Source of the DNA: Auraticoccus cholistanensis
GTDB lineage: Bacteria; Actinomycetota; Actinomycetes; Propionibacteriales; Propionibacteriaceae
DNA length: 64,000 bases
Direction of reading: 5' to 3'
NCBI RefSeq assembly: GCF_009742705.1
Contig: NZ_WPCU01000005.1
Location: 150,706 to 214,705 of the forward strand
Each line of letters starts with the position of its first letter. The stretch's first letter is position 1. The notes below the pieces were generated by a model that saw only the letters and a program-made list of their open reading frames with translations, did not search any database and was not told the origin of the DNA. Made by a program: the position numbers and the translations under genes. Of the stretch, positions 23,613 through 33,467 are shown piece after piece.

Positions 23613-25697
23613 GTGCCGGAGCCCCACACCACCAAGCCGCCCGAGTCCCGTGACTACGAGGCCCGCCACCTGCTCGTGCTGGAGGGCCTGGAGGCGGTCC
23701 GCAAGCGGCCGGCGATGTACATCGGCTCCACCGACACCCGCGGGCTGATGCACTGCCTGTGGGAGATCATCGACAACGCCGTGGACGAGGCGCTGGCCGG
23801 CTTCGGCGACCGCATCGAGGTGACGCTGGACGCCGACGGCTCGGTCCAGGTCGTCGACCACGCCCGCGGCATCCCGGTCGACCGCGAGCCGCGGACCGGG
23901 CTGAGCGGGGTCGAGGTGGTCTTCACCAAGCTGCACGCCGGCGGCAAGTTCGGCGCCGGCTCCTACAACGCCGCCGGCGGTCTGCACGGCGTGGGGGCCT
24001 CCGTGGTCAACGCGCTGTCCGCCCGGCTCGACGTCGAGGTGGACCGCGACGGCGCCACCTACGGCATGTCGTTCCGCCGGGGCACCCCCGGCACCTTCGC
24101 CGGCCCCGGCCCCGACGCCGCCTTCACCCCCGGCGGGTCGCTGCAGAAGCTGCGCCGGGCCCGCAAGGGCGCGAGCGGCACCCGGATCCGCTACTGGCCG
24201 GACCGCCAGATCTTCACCCCCGACGCCGGGCTCGACCTCGAGCAGCTCACCGGGCGGGCCCGGCAGACCAGCTTCCTGGTCCCCGGGCTGTCCCTCGTCA
24301 TCACCGACGCCCGCAGCGGCGAGCCCGTCACCGAGGAGCACCGCCACGACGGCGGCATCTCCGAGTTCTGCGAGTTCCTGGCCCCCGACGCCTCGCTGAC
24401 CGACGTCGTCCGGCTGCAGGGCCGCGACACCTTCACCGAGACCGTGCCGATGCTCGACGACGAGAGCGGTGCGCTCCACCCCACCGACGTGGAGCGGACC
24501 CTGGAGGTGGACGTCGCGCTGCGCTGGGGCACCGGCTACGACACCGTCACGCGCTCCTTCGTCAACATCATCGCCACCCCCAAGGGCGGCACCCACGTGA
24601 CCGGCTTCGAGCGGGCGGTGACCCGCACGGTGGTCAAGGTGCTCGAGGGCACCCGGCTGCTCAGGTCGGGGGAGGAGGTCACCAAGGAGGACGCCCTGGA
24701 GGGGCTGACCTCGGTGGTGACCGTCCGGCTCGACGAGCCGCAGTTCGAGGGCCAGACGAAGGAGGTGCTCGGCACCCCCGCCGCCAGCCGGATCGTGGCC
24801 AAGGTGGTGGAGGGCGAGCTCAAGCAGTTCCTCACCTCGACCAGGCGCGAGGAGAAGGCGCAGGCGCGCTCGGTGCTGGAGAAGGTCGTCTCGGCCTCCC
24901 GCGCCCGGGTGCAGGCCCGCTCCGCCCGCGAGGCGCAGCGGCGCAAGAACGCGCTGGAGTCCTCCACGCTGCCCGCCGCGCTGGCCGACTGCCGCAGCAC
25001 CTCCACCGAGCGCAGCGAGCTGTTCATCGTCGAGGGGGAGTCGGCGATGGGGACGGCCAAGCTGGCCCGCAACTCCGAGTTCCAGGCGCTGCTGCCCATC
25101 CGCGGCAAGATCCTCAACGTGCAGCGCGCCTCGGTGGGCGACATGCTCAAGAACAAGGAGTGCGCCCAGATCATCCAGGTGGTCGGGGCCGGCAGCGGTC
25201 GCACCTTCGACCTCGACGCGGCCCGCTACGGCAAGATCATCTTCATGGCCGACGCCGACTCCGACGGCGCCCACATCCGCTGCCTGCTCGCCACGCTGTT
25301 CTTCCGCTACATGCGCCCGCTGGTCGACGCCGGGCGGGTCTTCACCGCCGTCCCGCCGCTGCACCGCTTCGAGATCACCAACCCGCGCAAGGGCCAGGAC
25401 CGGTACGTGTACACGTACTCCGACGTCGAGTACCAGCGCAAGGCGGCCGAGCTGACCAAGAAGGGCATCCGCTTCTCCGAGCCGCAGCGCTACAAGGGGC
25501 TGGGCGAGATGGACGCCGACCAGCTGGCCGAGACCACGATGAACCCGCGCCACCGCTCGCTGCGCCGGATCACCGTGGACGACGCCGCCGCGGCCGAGCG
25601 GACCTTCGAGGTGCTGATGGGTGACGAGGTCGCGCCGCGCAAGGACTTCATCGTGCAGGGCGCCTACCGGCTGGACGCCGAGCGCATCGACGCCTGA
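23613..25697 (+). CDS. parE: DNA topoisomerase IV/gyrase-type subunit B
   Basis: A 694-residue type IIA topoisomerase ATPase subunit. The GHKL ATP site shows EIIDNAVDEALAG near residue 50, ARGIPVD, HAGGKFG and GLHGVGASVVNALS. The TOPRIM metal site shows FIVEGESAMG and ADADSDGAH. The C-terminus carries RYKGLGEMDADQL. The EGESAMG variant and the partner parC at 28909 suggest the second, topoisomerase IV-type pair of actinobacteria rather than housekeeping GyrB. It works with ParC to unlink daughter chromosomes. Confidence 0.9.
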   Translation: MPEPHTTKPPESRDYEARHLLVLEGLEAVRKRPAMYIGSTDTRGLMHCLWEIIDNAVDEALAGFGDRIEVTLDADGSVQVVDHARGIPVDREPRTGLSGVEVVFTKLHAGGKFGAGSYNAAGGLHGVGASVVNALSARLDVEVDRDGATYGMSFRRGTPGTFAGPGPDAAFTPGGSLQKLRRARKGASGTRIRYWPDRQIFTPDAGLDLEQLTGRARQTSFLVPGLSLVITDARSGEPVTEEHRHDGGISEFCEFLAPDASLTDVVRLQGRDTFTETVPMLDDESGALHPTDVERTLEVDVALRWGTGYDTVTRSFVNIIATPKGGTHVTGFERAVTRTVVKVLEGTRLLRSGEEVTKEDALEGLTSVVTVRLDEPQFEGQTKEVLGTPAASRIVAKVVEGELKQFLTSTRREEKAQARSVLEKVVSASRARVQARSAREAQRRKNALESSTLPAALADCRSTSTERSELFIVEGESAMGTAKLARNSEFQALLPIRGKILNVQRASVGDMLKNKECAQIIQVVGAGSGRTFDLDAARYGKIIFMADADSDGAHIRCLLATLFFRYMRPLVDAGRVFTAVPPLHRFEITNPRKGQDRYVYTYSDVEYQRKAAELTKKGIRFSEPQRYKGLGEMDADQLAETTMNPRHRSLRRITVDDAAAAERTFEVLMGDEVAPRKDFIVQGAYRLDAERIDA

Positions 25698-25770
25698 CCG
25701 GGCTCCCGGGCCCGGTGCGCGGGGCCCGGCCGCGGCGAGCCGCGGTCGGCGGGCGGTGGGAGAAGCTGGT

Positions 25771-25802
25771 CCGGCGAGGACCCTTCACGGGTTCCTCGCC
25801 GG
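25771..25802. terminator. Hairpin between parE and carbonic anhydrase genes
   Basis: An inverted repeat CCGGCGAGGA-CCC / GGGTTCCTCGCCGG with one bulged base and a short loop lies 73 bp after the parE stop, between convergent genes. It probably terminates both. Confidence 0.6.
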
Positions 25803-25891
25803 CGTGACCGAGTATGCCGGGCGGTGCACGCGACGCGCCCGGCCCCACCCGGAAATCACCCCTCGCTCACCCCGGCCCGGCCGGGCACCGC

Positions 25892-26404
25892 TCAGGCGAC
25901 CTCGGTGAGCAGCCCGGAGTCCACGTCGTAGAGGAACCCGGCGACGGTCGCCCGCCCGGCCAGCAGCGGGTGCTCGCGCAGCAGCTGCAGGTCGGCCCGC
26001 AGCCGGCCGAGCTGGTCCGGGTCGGCGCCGGGGACGAAGCCCTCCGGCTCGAGCCCGGAGGCCTGCCGGACCCGGTCGAGGATCTCCTCGTCGGTGCCGC
26101 TGGCCATCGCGCAGCGGGTGTGGGGGACGACCATGATCCGCTGCACGCCGAGCAGGTGGACGCCGAGCACGCAGCCCACCACGGTGTCGGGGGTGACGTG
26201 CCCGCCGGGGGTGCGCAGGATCTTGGCGTCGCCGTGGCTCAGCCCGAGCATGGCCAGCGGGTCGATCCGGGAGTCCATGCAGGTCACCATCGCCACGCCG
26301 GCACGGGCGATGCCGTCGAAGCCGGCGACGTCGGCCGTGGCCGCGTAGCGCCGGTTGGCCTCGAGCAGGTCGGCGAAGTCCCCGGTGGTGGTGCTGTCGT
26401 CCAT
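25892..26404 (-). CDS. Beta-class carbonic anhydrase
   Basis: A 170-residue zinc enzyme interconverting CO2 and bicarbonate. Zinc ligands are seen in CMDSR and HTRC, the pattern CxDxR...HxxC, and GGHVTPD is the usual loop after strand 2. The short form with a brief C-terminus matches actinobacterial members. The ATG at 26404 is 7 nt behind a TAGGGT box; an in-frame GTG at 26413 overlaps that box and is unlikely. Confidence 0.92.
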   Translation of the reverse strand: MDDSTTTGDFADLLEANRRYAATADVAGFDGIARAGVAMVTCMDSRIDPLAMLGLSHGDAKILRTPGGHVTPDTVVGCVLGVHLLGVQRIMVVPHTRCAMASGTDEEILDRVRQASGLEPEGFVPGADPDQLGRLRADLQLLREHPLLAGRATVAGFLYDVDSGLLTEVA

Positions 26405-26411
26405 GGCCCGC

Positions 26412-26417
26412 ACCCTA
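26412..26417 (-). promoter_or_regulatory. -10 box of leaderless carbonic anhydrase promoter
   Basis: TAGGGT on the minus strand ends 7 nt before the ATG at 26404, with no Shine-Dalgarno between. Confidence 0.55.
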
Positions 26418-26467
26418 GCCGCCCGGGAGCCGCTGCCCGGCGCCGTCCCACCGCGCCCGCGGCAGGC

Positions 26468-28909
26468 TCAGGGCCGCCACCCGACGGCCTCGACCGGCTG
26501 GGCGACCGGCTGGCCGGAGCCGTCACGGCGCGGGTCGACGGCCGGCAGCTCCACCGGCGCACCCGACCCGGCCGCGGCCGCGGGCGAGGGCCCGACCCAG
26601 GCGGTGAGCAGGGCGTCCTCGCCCTTGAGCAGCCGCATGCAGCGCACCCCGGCGGTGCCGCGGCCCTTGCCGGGGTAGGCGTCCAGCGGGGTCACCTTGG
26701 CCGAGCCGGTGTCGGTGCCCGGCAGCGCCGAGGAGCTGCCGGCCACGGTGACCACCGAGGCGCCGGCGCGGGCGGCGCCGAAGTGCAGCACGCCGGCCCC
26801 CGCGGCGAGCTTGATGCCGGCGATCCCGCCGCCGGACCGGCCCTGCGGGCGGACCGCGGAGGCGGGGAAGTGCAGCAGCTGGGCGTCGCTGGTGATGAAG
26901 ACCAGCTCCTCGGCGTCTGGGTCCTCCAGCTCGACCGCCCCGACCACCTCGTCGCCGTCGCGCAGGGTCACCACCTCCCAGGCGTCGCGGTTGAGCACCT
27001 CGGGGTTCACCCGCTTCACCACGCCCTGCCGGGTGCCCAGCGCCAGCCCGGGGGAGTCCGGGCGCAGGCTCGTCAGGCACAGCACCCGCTCGCCGGGCTC
27101 CAGCACCACCAGCTCGCTGAGCGGCACCCCGCCCTGCAGGTTGGGTGCGCTGGCCGTGGTGGGGATCTGGGGCAGGTCGAGGGCCTGCACCCGCACCAGC
27201 CGGCCGGCGCTGGTGACCACGCCGAACTCGCCGCGCGCGGTGGTCCGCACCCGGCTGGTGAGCACGTCGTGGGAGGCCCGGGCCCCGCCGCCGGGCAGCT
27301 CTTCGCCGTCCGGGCCCGCGGGCGTCCGCGCGATCAGCCGGCTGCTGGACAGCAGCACCCAGCAGGGGTCGTCCGCGACCTCCAGCGGGGCGGCGGTGGT
27401 GGCGGCGGTCACGCCGCTGGAGGCCAGCAGCACCGTCCGCCGCGGCGTCCCGAACTGCTTGGCGACCGCGGCCAGCTCCTCGCCGACCACCTGGCGCAGC
27501 ACGGCCTCGTCCTCGATGATCCGGTTGAGCCGCTCGATCTCCTCGGCCAGCCGGTCCCGCTCCGACTCCAGCTCGATCCGGGAGAACCGGGTCAGCCGGC
27601 GCAGCTGCATGTCGAGGATGTAGCTGGCCTGGGCCTCGCTGAGCTCGAAGATCTCCATCAGCGAGGTGCGGGCGGCCGCGGCGTCGTCGGAGCGGCGGAT
27701 CACCGCGATCACCGAGTCGATGTCGAGGATGGCGATCAGCAGCCCCTCGATCAGGTGCAGCCGGTCGACCGCCTTGTCCCGGTCGTAGCGGGAGCGGCGC
27801 AGGGTGACCTGCAGCCGGTGCTCGAGGTAGACGGTGAGCAGCTCGTGCAGCGACAGGGTGCGGGGCTGGCCGTCGACCAGGGCCACCGAGTTGATCCCGA
27901 ACGAGGTCTCCAGCGCGGTCAGCCGGTACAGCTGCTCGAGCAGCACGTCGGGGTTGAACCCGTTCTTGACCTCGATCACCAGCCGGGTGCCGTGGGTGAG
28001 GTCGGTGAGGTCCTTGACGTCGGCGATGCCCTGCAGCTTCTTGGCCTGCACCAGGTTCTTCAGCTGCTCCATCACCTTCTCCGGGCCCACCGCCAGCGGG
28101 AGCTCGCTGACCACGATGCCCTTGCGACGCGGGGACGTCTGCTCCACCCGCGCGGTGGCGCGCATCTTGAAGCTGCCCCGGCCGGTGGCGTAGGCGTCGC
28201 GGATGCCGTCGAGGCCGACGATCTTGCCGCCGGTGGGCAGGTCCGGGCCCGGGACGAAGCGCATCAGCGTGTCCAGCGTCGCGTCCGGGTGCTTGAGCAG
28301 GTGCCGCAGCGCCTGCACCACCTCGACCAGGTTGTGCGGGGGGATGTTGGTGGCCATCCCGACCGCGATGCCCGAGGTCCCGTTGACCAGCAGGTTGGGG
28401 AAGGCCGCCGGCAGCACCGTCGGCTCGGACTCCTTGCCGTCGTAGTTTGGCCTGAAGTCGACGGTGTCCTGGTCCAGGCCGGTGGTCATCGCCAGCGCGG
28501 CGGCGTCCATCCGGCACTCGGTGTAGCGCATCGCCGCCGGGCCGGCGTCGGGGGAGCCGAAGTTGCCGTGGCCGTCCACCAGCGGCACCCGCATCGTCCA
28601 GGGCTGGGCCAGCCGCACGAGCGCGTCGTAGATGGCGCCGTCACCGTGCGGGTGGTACAGACCCATCACCTGCCCGACCACGCGGGCGCACTTGACGTGC
28701 CCGCGGTCCGGACGCAGGTTCATCTGGTCCATCGTGAACAGGATGCGGCGCTGCACCGGCTTGAGGCCGTCACGGGCGTCGGGCAGCGCGCGGCTGTAGA
28801 TGACGGAGTAGGCGTACTCCAGGAAGCTGGTCTGCATCTCGGCGGAGACGTCGACGTCGAGGATCCGCTCGGTGAAGTCGTCGTCCACGGGAGGCGTGGT
28901 CTTGGCCAT
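26468..28909 (-). CDS. parC: DNA topoisomerase IV/gyrase-type subunit A
   Basis: An 813-residue breakage-reunion subunit. The winged-helix region has [22 protein letters not shown] near residue 40 and [17 protein letters not shown]. The catalytic Tyr is in MRYTECRM near residue 130, and the GDG quinolone-pocket region is intact. The second half is the beta-pinwheel domain, with recognisable but degenerate repeats. It pairs with parE, which lies convergently about 0.8 kb away with the carbonic anhydrase gene between them. The ATG at 28909 has AGGAG upstream; the longer frame start adds unconserved sequence. Confidence 0.9.
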   Translation of the reverse strand: MAKTTPPVDDDFTERILDVDVSAEMQTSFLEYAYSVIYSRALPDARDGLKPVQRRILFTMDQMNLRPDRGHVKCARVVGQVMGLYHPHGDGAIYDALVRLAQPWTMRVPLVDGHGNFGSPDAGPAAMRYTECRMDAAALAMTTGLDQDTVDFRPNYDGKESEPTVLPAAFPNLLVNGTSGIAVGMATNIPPHNLVEVVQALRHLLKHPDATLDTLMRFVPGPDLPTGGKIVGLDGIRDAYATGRGSFKMRATARVEQTSPRRKGIVVSELPLAVGPEKVMEQLKNLVQAKKLQGIADVKDLTDLTHGTRLVIEVKNGFNPDVLLEQLYRLTALETSFGINSVALVDGQPRTLSLHELLTVYLEHRLQVTLRRSRYDRDKAVDRLHLIEGLLIAILDIDSVIAVIRRSDDAAAARTSLMEIFELSEAQASYILDMQLRRLTRFSRIELESERDRLAEEIERLNRIIEDEAVLRQVVGEELAAVAKQFGTPRRTVLLASSGVTAATTAAPLEVADDPCWVLLSSSRLIARTPAGPDGEELPGGGARASHDVLTSRVRTTARGEFGVVTSAGRLVRVQALDLPQIPTTASAPNLQGGVPLSELVVLEPGERVLCLTSLRPDSPGLALGTRQGVVKRVNPEVLNRDAWEVVTLRDGDEVVGAVELEDPDAEELVFITSDAQLLHFPASAVRPQGRSGGGIAGIKLAAGAGVLHFGAARAGASVVTVAGSSSALPGTDTGSAKVTPLDAYPGKGRGTAGVRCMRLLKGEDALLTAWVGPSPAAAAGSGAPVELPAVDPRRDGSGQPVAQPVEAVGWRP

Positions 28910-28986
28910 GGGTCGCCGGGCTCCTGGTCGGTCGCGGGACACGCACCCGGGCAGGCACGCGCGGGCTCATTGTCCCCGGTGGGGGC

Positions 28987-29013
28987 GGCCCCGCGGTGCA
29001 GGCACGCGGGGCC
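28987..29013 (-). terminator. Hairpin downstream of the App1-like gene
   Basis: A perfect 9-bp stem, GGCCCCGCG/CGCGGGGCC, with a 9-nt loop begins 7 bp after the App1-like stop on the minus strand. It is positioned as an intrinsic terminator without a U tract. Confidence 0.5.
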
Positions 29014-29020
29014 GGACGGC

Positions 29021-30067
29021 TCAGGCCCCGACGCGGGCCCGCAGCCGCTGGCGGATCTGGGGGAGCAGCCCCGCCCCGTCCGGGGCGCGGACCTCCGGCA
29101 CCGGGCCGTGCGGGGCGTGCGACTCCTGCTCCTCGAGCCGGGTCACCGGCGTACCGTGCGCCAGCACCTGCTCGACCGGGTTCAGCTGCCGGATGCCGAT
29201 GACCTTGACCCGGTCGGGGAAGCGGGAGGCGAACTGGTTGTACAGCGTGGGGTCGTGCTGCCCGTCGTCGCCGACCAGCACCCACGAGATCTCGGGGAAG
29301 TCGTGGGCGAGCGCGTGCAGGCAGTCCAGCTTGTGCTGGGGTCCGCTGCGGAACCAGCCGGTGTTGGTGGGACCCCAGTCGGTCAGCAGCAGCGGCCCGG
29401 GCGGGAAGTCGTGGTGGGCCAGGAAGCGGCGCAGGGTGGGCGCGGTGTTCCAGGCACCGGTGGAGACGTAGACCAGCGGGGCGCCGGGGTGCTCGGCCAG
29501 CAGCGTGCGGTACATCTCGGCCATGCCGGGCACGGGCTGACGGGCCGACTCCTCGAGCACGAAGGTGTTCCAGAAGGCCAGCAGCGGACGCGGCAGCGAG
29601 GTGCTGATGACGGTGTCGTCGATGTCGCTGACCACCCCGAAGCGGACGTCGTCGTCGAGCACGACCACCTCGACCTCGACCGGGTCGGACTCCTCGGTCT
29701 GCACGGTGACCGTCTGCCAGCCGGGTTCGAGGCCGTGCTCGAGGATGCGCAGGTCCAGGTAGCCGTTGCGGCTGACCGTCCCGGTGCTCCACCGGTCCCC
29801 GGTCCGCACGGTGACCGTGGCCCGCGTCACCGGCGCACCGAGGAAGTTGCGCCAGCCACGCCGGTCCAGGGTCTGCGCCACCGGCAGCGGGACCACCTCG
29901 TCGGTGGGGTCGAGCACGACCCGGGCAAGCACCCGCACGAAGTGGCGGTTGCCGTAGCCGGTGTAGCCCACCACCCGCTCGCGCCAGCCGAGCCGCCGCA
30001 GCACCCGGTTGAGACTGCTGTGGATCCCGTCCTCGATCCGCGCGGCGTAGAAGGGTCGTTCCGACAT
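29021..30067 (-). CDS. App1-family phosphatidate phosphatase-like protein (DUF2183)
   Basis: A 348-residue protein. The C-terminal catalytic domain has the HAD-type DxDxT motif in VVSDIDDTVIST, the PGM segment and GDDGQHDP near the end, which define the App1/DUF2183 family. Yeast App1 removes phosphate from phosphatidic acid; bacterial substrates are not established. The N-terminal 130 residues form a beta-rich domain. A TAGGGT box lies 7 nt before the ATG at 30067, and a GGAGG sits inside that gap. The frame extends to 30133, but that stretch crosses the promoter. Confidence 0.82.
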   Translation of the reverse strand: MSERPFYAARIEDGIHSSLNRVLRRLGWRERVVGYTGYGNRHFVRVLARVVLDPTDEVVPLPVAQTLDRRGWRNFLGAPVTRATVTVRTGDRWSTGTVSRNGYLDLRILEHGLEPGWQTVTVQTEESDPVEVEVVVLDDDVRFGVVSDIDDTVISTSLPRPLLAFWNTFVLEESARQPVPGMAEMYRTLLAEHPGAPLVYVSTGAWNTAPTLRRFLAHHDFPPGPLLLTDWGPTNTGWFRSGPQHKLDCLHALAHDFPEISWVLVGDDGQHDPTLYNQFASRFPDRVKVIGIRQLNPVEQVLAHGTPVTRLEEQESHAPHGPVPEVRAPDGAGLLPQIRQRLRARVGA

Positions 30068-30074
30068 GCCTCCG

Positions 30075-30080
30075 ACCCTA
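30075..30080 (-). promoter_or_regulatory. -10 box of the App1-like gene
   Basis: TAGGGT on the minus strand, 7 nt before the ATG at 30067. The divergent Pat-like gene has its own -10 box 48 bp away. Confidence 0.5.
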
Positions 30081-30127
30081 ACGGACCCGCGGGGCGGCGA
30101 CTCCGCGGAGCCCAGGGGCGGCGGCGC

Positions 30128-30133
30128 TAGCAT
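30128..30133 (+). promoter_or_regulatory. -10 box of leaderless Pat-like gene promoter
   Basis: TAGCAT ends 7 nt before the GTG at 30141. An ATG at 30132 overlaps this box, which argues against that ATG as the start. Confidence 0.5.
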
Positions 30134-30140
30134 GAGGCGC

Positions 30141-32786
30141 GTGTCCGCCCAGGAGTCCGAGCTGCCGGTCGGCTACCCGGTCGAGTGGGAGGCCGACGTC
30201 GTCCTCTCCGACGGCGGGACGGCCCGGCTGCGCCCCATCCGGCCCGACGACGGCCAGCTGCTGGTGGACTTCTACGCCCGGGTCTCGGAGGAGTCGAAGT
30301 TCCTGCGCTTCTTCGCCCCCTACCCGGTGCTCAGCCCACGTGACGTCGAGCGCTTCACCCACGTCGACTACGTCACCCGGGCCGCGCTGATCCTCACCAT
30401 CCGCGACCAGATGGTGGCCGTGGGCCGCTTCGACCGGGTCGAGAACGACGAGGCCGAGGTGGCCTTCCTGGTCGAGGACTCCCAGCAGGGACGCGGGGTG
30501 GGGCCGCTGCTGCTCGAGCACCTGGCCGAGGCCGCGCGGGAGCGGGGCATCACCCGGTTCACCGCCGAGGTGCTGCCGCAGAACCGGGCCATGGTGCGCG
30601 TGTTCACCGACGCCGGCTACCGGGTCAGCCGCCAGTTCGAGGACGGGGTGGTGCTGGTCGACTTCCCGATCCTGCCCACCGACACCTCGGTCGGGGTGAT
30701 GGAGCGCCGCGAGCACCGCGCCGAGGGCAACTCGATCCGCCGGCTGCTCACCCCGGAACGGGTGCTGCTGCTCGGCCCGGGCCGCCGGATCCAGCCGCTG
30801 GCCGACACGCTGCGCCGCAACCAGTTCACCGGCGAGGTGGTGGCGGTCGCCACCGACGAGGCCGAGGTCACCGGGGTGCCGGTGATCGCCTCGGTGCAGG
30901 ACTGCGGGGACCCGCTGGACCTGGCGGTCGTCGCCGTCGCGGAGAGCGAGCTGGGCGGGGTGGTGATCGACGCCGCGCACCAGGGCGCCAAGGGGATGCT
31001 GGTGCTCAGCCCCAGCGGCTCGGCCGCCGCCAGCCGCGGCACCGTGGTCAGCCTGGCCCGGGCCTACGGCCTGCGGGCGCTGGGCCCGGACACCCTCGGG
31101 CTGATCAACACCGACGACGCCTACCGGCTGAACGTCACCCCCGCGCCGATGCCGCGGACCGGCCGCGTCGGGCTGTTCTGCCAGTCGGCGGCGGTCGGGG
31201 TGGTGCTGCTGTCGGCGGCGCTGGAGCACAACATCGGCATCTCGAACTTCCTCTCCACCGGCGCCTACTCCGACGTCACCGGCAACGACGTCATGCAGTT
31301 CTGGGAGGACGACGAGCGCACCGCCGTCTGCGTGCTGTCGCTGGACAAGATCGGCAACCCGCGCAAGTTCACCCGGATCGTGCGCCGGCTGGCGCGCCGC
31401 AAGCCGGTGGTGGTGTTCTCGCCGAGCCGCTCGCTGCGCTCCTCCCCGCAGGTCCGCGGGCGCTCGTCCCCGGTGGCGCCGCCGGAGGCCATCGACTCGC
31501 TGTTCCGCCAGTCGGGGGTCATCGTCTGCGAGCGCCGCGACGCCATGTACGACGTGGCCAAGCTGCTCGGCCGCCAGCCGCTGCCCTCGGGCCCGCGGGT
31601 GCGGGTGATCACCAACGACGACACCCTGGCCGCCCAGGTCACCGCGGCCGCTGCCCGGATGGGTCTGACCCCGAACGAGCCGGTGGCGCTGCCCACCGAC
31701 ACCGGCCCCGACGCCATCGTCGACGCCGCCCGCGCCGCCCTGGACGACCCCGTCAACGACTCGGTGCTGTGCGTCGTGGTCGGGGTCTACGACACCGTGG
31801 CCAGCGACGCCCACCACCGGCTGTCGGCGCTGGCCGACACCACCGTCAAGCCGCTGATCGGCGTCTTCGTCGACTTCGAGCGGGTGGCCCGCCGCGCGAC
31901 CGGCACCGACGGCCCGGGCCAGCTGCCCACCTACGCCAGCTACGGCGACGCGCTGGCCGCCCTCAACGCCGTCTCCGCCTACGCCCACTGGCGGGCCCGC
32001 GACCCCGGCGCGGTGCCGATGCTCGAGCTGGACGTCGACGCCGCCCGCCGCATCGTCCACGACGTGCTCACCGACGCCCCGGAGGGCCGGGCGATGACCG
32101 ACGACGAGGCCACCGCGCTGCTGCGCGCCTTCGGCATCCGGGCGGTACCCCGCTACCGGGTGAGCACCCTGGAGGAGGCGACCCGGGTGGCCTCGCGGCT
32201 GGGCTGGGACGTCGTGCTCAAGGCCACCGCCCCCGCGGTGCGCGGGCTGCCCGACCTGGCCAGCGTGCACCGCCACCTCGACGACCCGCAGGAGATGGCC
32301 GCGGCCTGGGCCGACCTGGGCCGGCTGATGGTCGAGCTCGGCCTGGGCTCCGTGGACGACCAGGCGCTCGCCGAGCCGGTGGTGCAGGCCACCATGCCGC
32401 CGGGGGTGTCGCTGGCCATCAGCTCGGTGGAGGACCCGGACTACGGTCCCGTCATCTCGCTGGGGCTGGCCGGTCTCGCCTCGGACATGCTGGGCGACGT
32501 GGTGCACCGGGTGCCGCCGCTGACCGACGTCGACGCCGCCGCCATGGTCCGCTCGCTGCGCGCCGCCCCGCTGCTGTTCGGCCAGGGCCGCAGCCGCGGG
32601 GTGGACGTCGCACGGGTGGAGGAGCTGCTGCACCGGGTGGCCGAGATGGCCGACGAGCTGCCCCAGCTCAGCGAGGTCGTGCTCAACCCGTGCCTCGCCT
32701 CGACCCGCGACGTGGCGGTGCTGGGGGCCCGCATCACCGTGCTGCCCACCCGCGAGGTGCGCGACCCGCAGGTGCGGGCGCTCTGA
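30141..32786 (+). CDS. Pat-like protein: GNAT acetyltransferase fused to acyl-CoA ligase (ADP-forming) domain
   Basis: An 881-residue fusion. Residues 20-185 form a GNAT acetyltransferase (RPIRPDD, VEDSQQGRGVGPLLLEHL as the acetyl-CoA loop). Then come a CoA-binding Rossmann domain, two succinyl-CoA-ligase-like domains and a C-terminal ATP-grasp (DDEATALLRAFGIRAVPRY, DVVLKATAPAV). Relatives are protein lysine acetyltransferases that silence acyl-CoA synthetases; in several the ligase half is only a sensor. In this family the domain order can be GNAT-first, as here. GTG 30141 is preferred to ATG 30132 because the ATG overlaps the -10 box. A Sir2 deacetylase is encoded at 55.5 kb. Confidence 0.85.
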   Translation: MSAQESELPVGYPVEWEADVVLSDGGTARLRPIRPDDGQLLVDFYARVSEESKFLRFFAPYPVLSPRDVERFTHVDYVTRAALILTIRDQMVAVGRFDRVENDEAEVAFLVEDSQQGRGVGPLLLEHLAEAARERGITRFTAEVLPQNRAMVRVFTDAGYRVSRQFEDGVVLVDFPILPTDTSVGVMERREHRAEGNSIRRLLTPERVLLLGPGRRIQPLADTLRRNQFTGEVVAVATDEAEVTGVPVIASVQDCGDPLDLAVVAVAESELGGVVIDAAHQGAKGMLVLSPSGSAAASRGTVVSLARAYGLRALGPDTLGLINTDDAYRLNVTPAPMPRTGRVGLFCQSAAVGVVLLSAALEHNIGISNFLSTGAYSDVTGNDVMQFWEDDERTAVCVLSLDKIGNPRKFTRIVRRLARRKPVVVFSPSRSLRSSPQVRGRSSPVAPPEAIDSLFRQSGVIVCERRDAMYDVAKLLGRQPLPSGPRVRVITNDDTLAAQVTAAAARMGLTPNEPVALPTDTGPDAIVDAARAALDDPVNDSVLCVVVGVYDTVASDAHHRLSALADTTVKPLIGVFVDFERVARRATGTDGPGQLPTYASYGDALAALNAVSAYAHWRARDPGAVPMLELDVDAARRIVHDVLTDAPEGRAMTDDEATALLRAFGIRAVPRYRVSTLEEATRVASRLGWDVVLKATAPAVRGLPDLASVHRHLDDPQEMAAAWADLGRLMVELGLGSVDDQALAEPVVQATMPPGVSLAISSVEDPDYGPVISLGLAGLASDMLGDVVHRVPPLTDVDAAAMVRSLRAAPLLFGQGRSRGVDVARVEELLHRVAEMADELPQLSEVVLNPCLASTRDVAVLGARITVLPTREVRDPQVRAL

Positions 32787-32796
32787 GCCGGGCGGT

Positions 32797-32821
32797 GCCC
32801 CGCTCGGCGGCGGCGCGGGGC
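32797..32821 (+). terminator. Possible hairpin after the Pat-like gene
   Basis: A 7-bp stem GCCCCGC/GCGGGGC with an 11-nt loop lies 11 bp after the stop. It is weak and has no T tract. Confidence 0.3.
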
Positions 32822-32844
32822 GGATGCGTGCGAGGATGGCCGTC

Positions 32845-33456
32845 ATGACCTCGAGCTCGACCCAGGCCGCCGCGCTCTACGAGGAGATCGCGGCGAGCGG
32901 CTACTTCCCGGCACTGATCGCCGACGCCGTCGCCGAGGGGGTCGACGAGGAGGAGATCCGCGCCTACTGCCTGCACCTGGAGCCGACCTTCACCCACGAC
33001 GAGATCCACCGCCACCTGACCGTCCTGGTGCTCACCCCCAGCCGGCTCGTGCTGGTCCACACCGACGAGGCCCCGGCCGGCCAGGAGCCGGTGGGTGACG
33101 GCCGGCCGCAGGCCATCCTGTCCACCGAGTCGATCAGCCTGTCCGGGATCACCGCGGTGGGGCTGACCACCGTGGTCGCCGATCCGGCGGCGTGGCGCCC
33201 GGGCCACCGCGGCATCGCGGAGGTGTGGCTGAACGTGGGGTGGGGGACGATGCGCCGCATCGAGCTGGAGCCGGCGGGCTGCGACGACCCGCAGTGCAAC
33301 GCCGACCACGGCTTCACCGGCACCGTCTCCACCGACGACCTGACCGTGCGGGCCAGCGTGGCCGCGGACGGGGCCGCCCAGGTCGAGCGGCTCAGCTCCT
33401 TCGCCCGCGCGCTGCAGCGGGCCACCGGTGCCGCCGGCCGGACGCGCGGACGCTGA
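32845..33456 (+). CDS. DUF5998-family protein
   Basis: A 203-residue conserved actinobacterial protein of unknown function. It begins with an acidic helical region and has a predicted beta-rich core (LTVLVLTPSRLVLVHTDE) that resembles a PH-like or lipocalin-like strand order. A late CDDPQCNADHGF holds two Cys and a His. Among three in-frame ATGs, 32845 is chosen because a GAGGAT box lies 7 nt upstream. The phosphodiesterase gene follows 12 bp after the stop, suggesting one transcript. Confidence 0.78.
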   Translation: MTSSSTQAAALYEEIAASGYFPALIADAVAEGVDEEEIRAYCLHLEPTFTHDEIHRHLTVLVLTPSRLVLVHTDEAPAGQEPVGDGRPQAILSTESISLSGITAVGLTTVVADPAAWRPGHRGIAEVWLNVGWGTMRRIELEPAGCDDPQCNADHGFTGTVSTDDLTVRASVAADGAAQVERLSSFARALQRATGAAGRTRGR

Positions 33457-33467
33457 GGGTGCCCGGG

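Noticed and set aside
25814-30130. Open frame of 1438 codons on the plus strand
   Set aside because: It spans carbonic anhydrase, parC and App1-like genes on the other strand and shows no domain.
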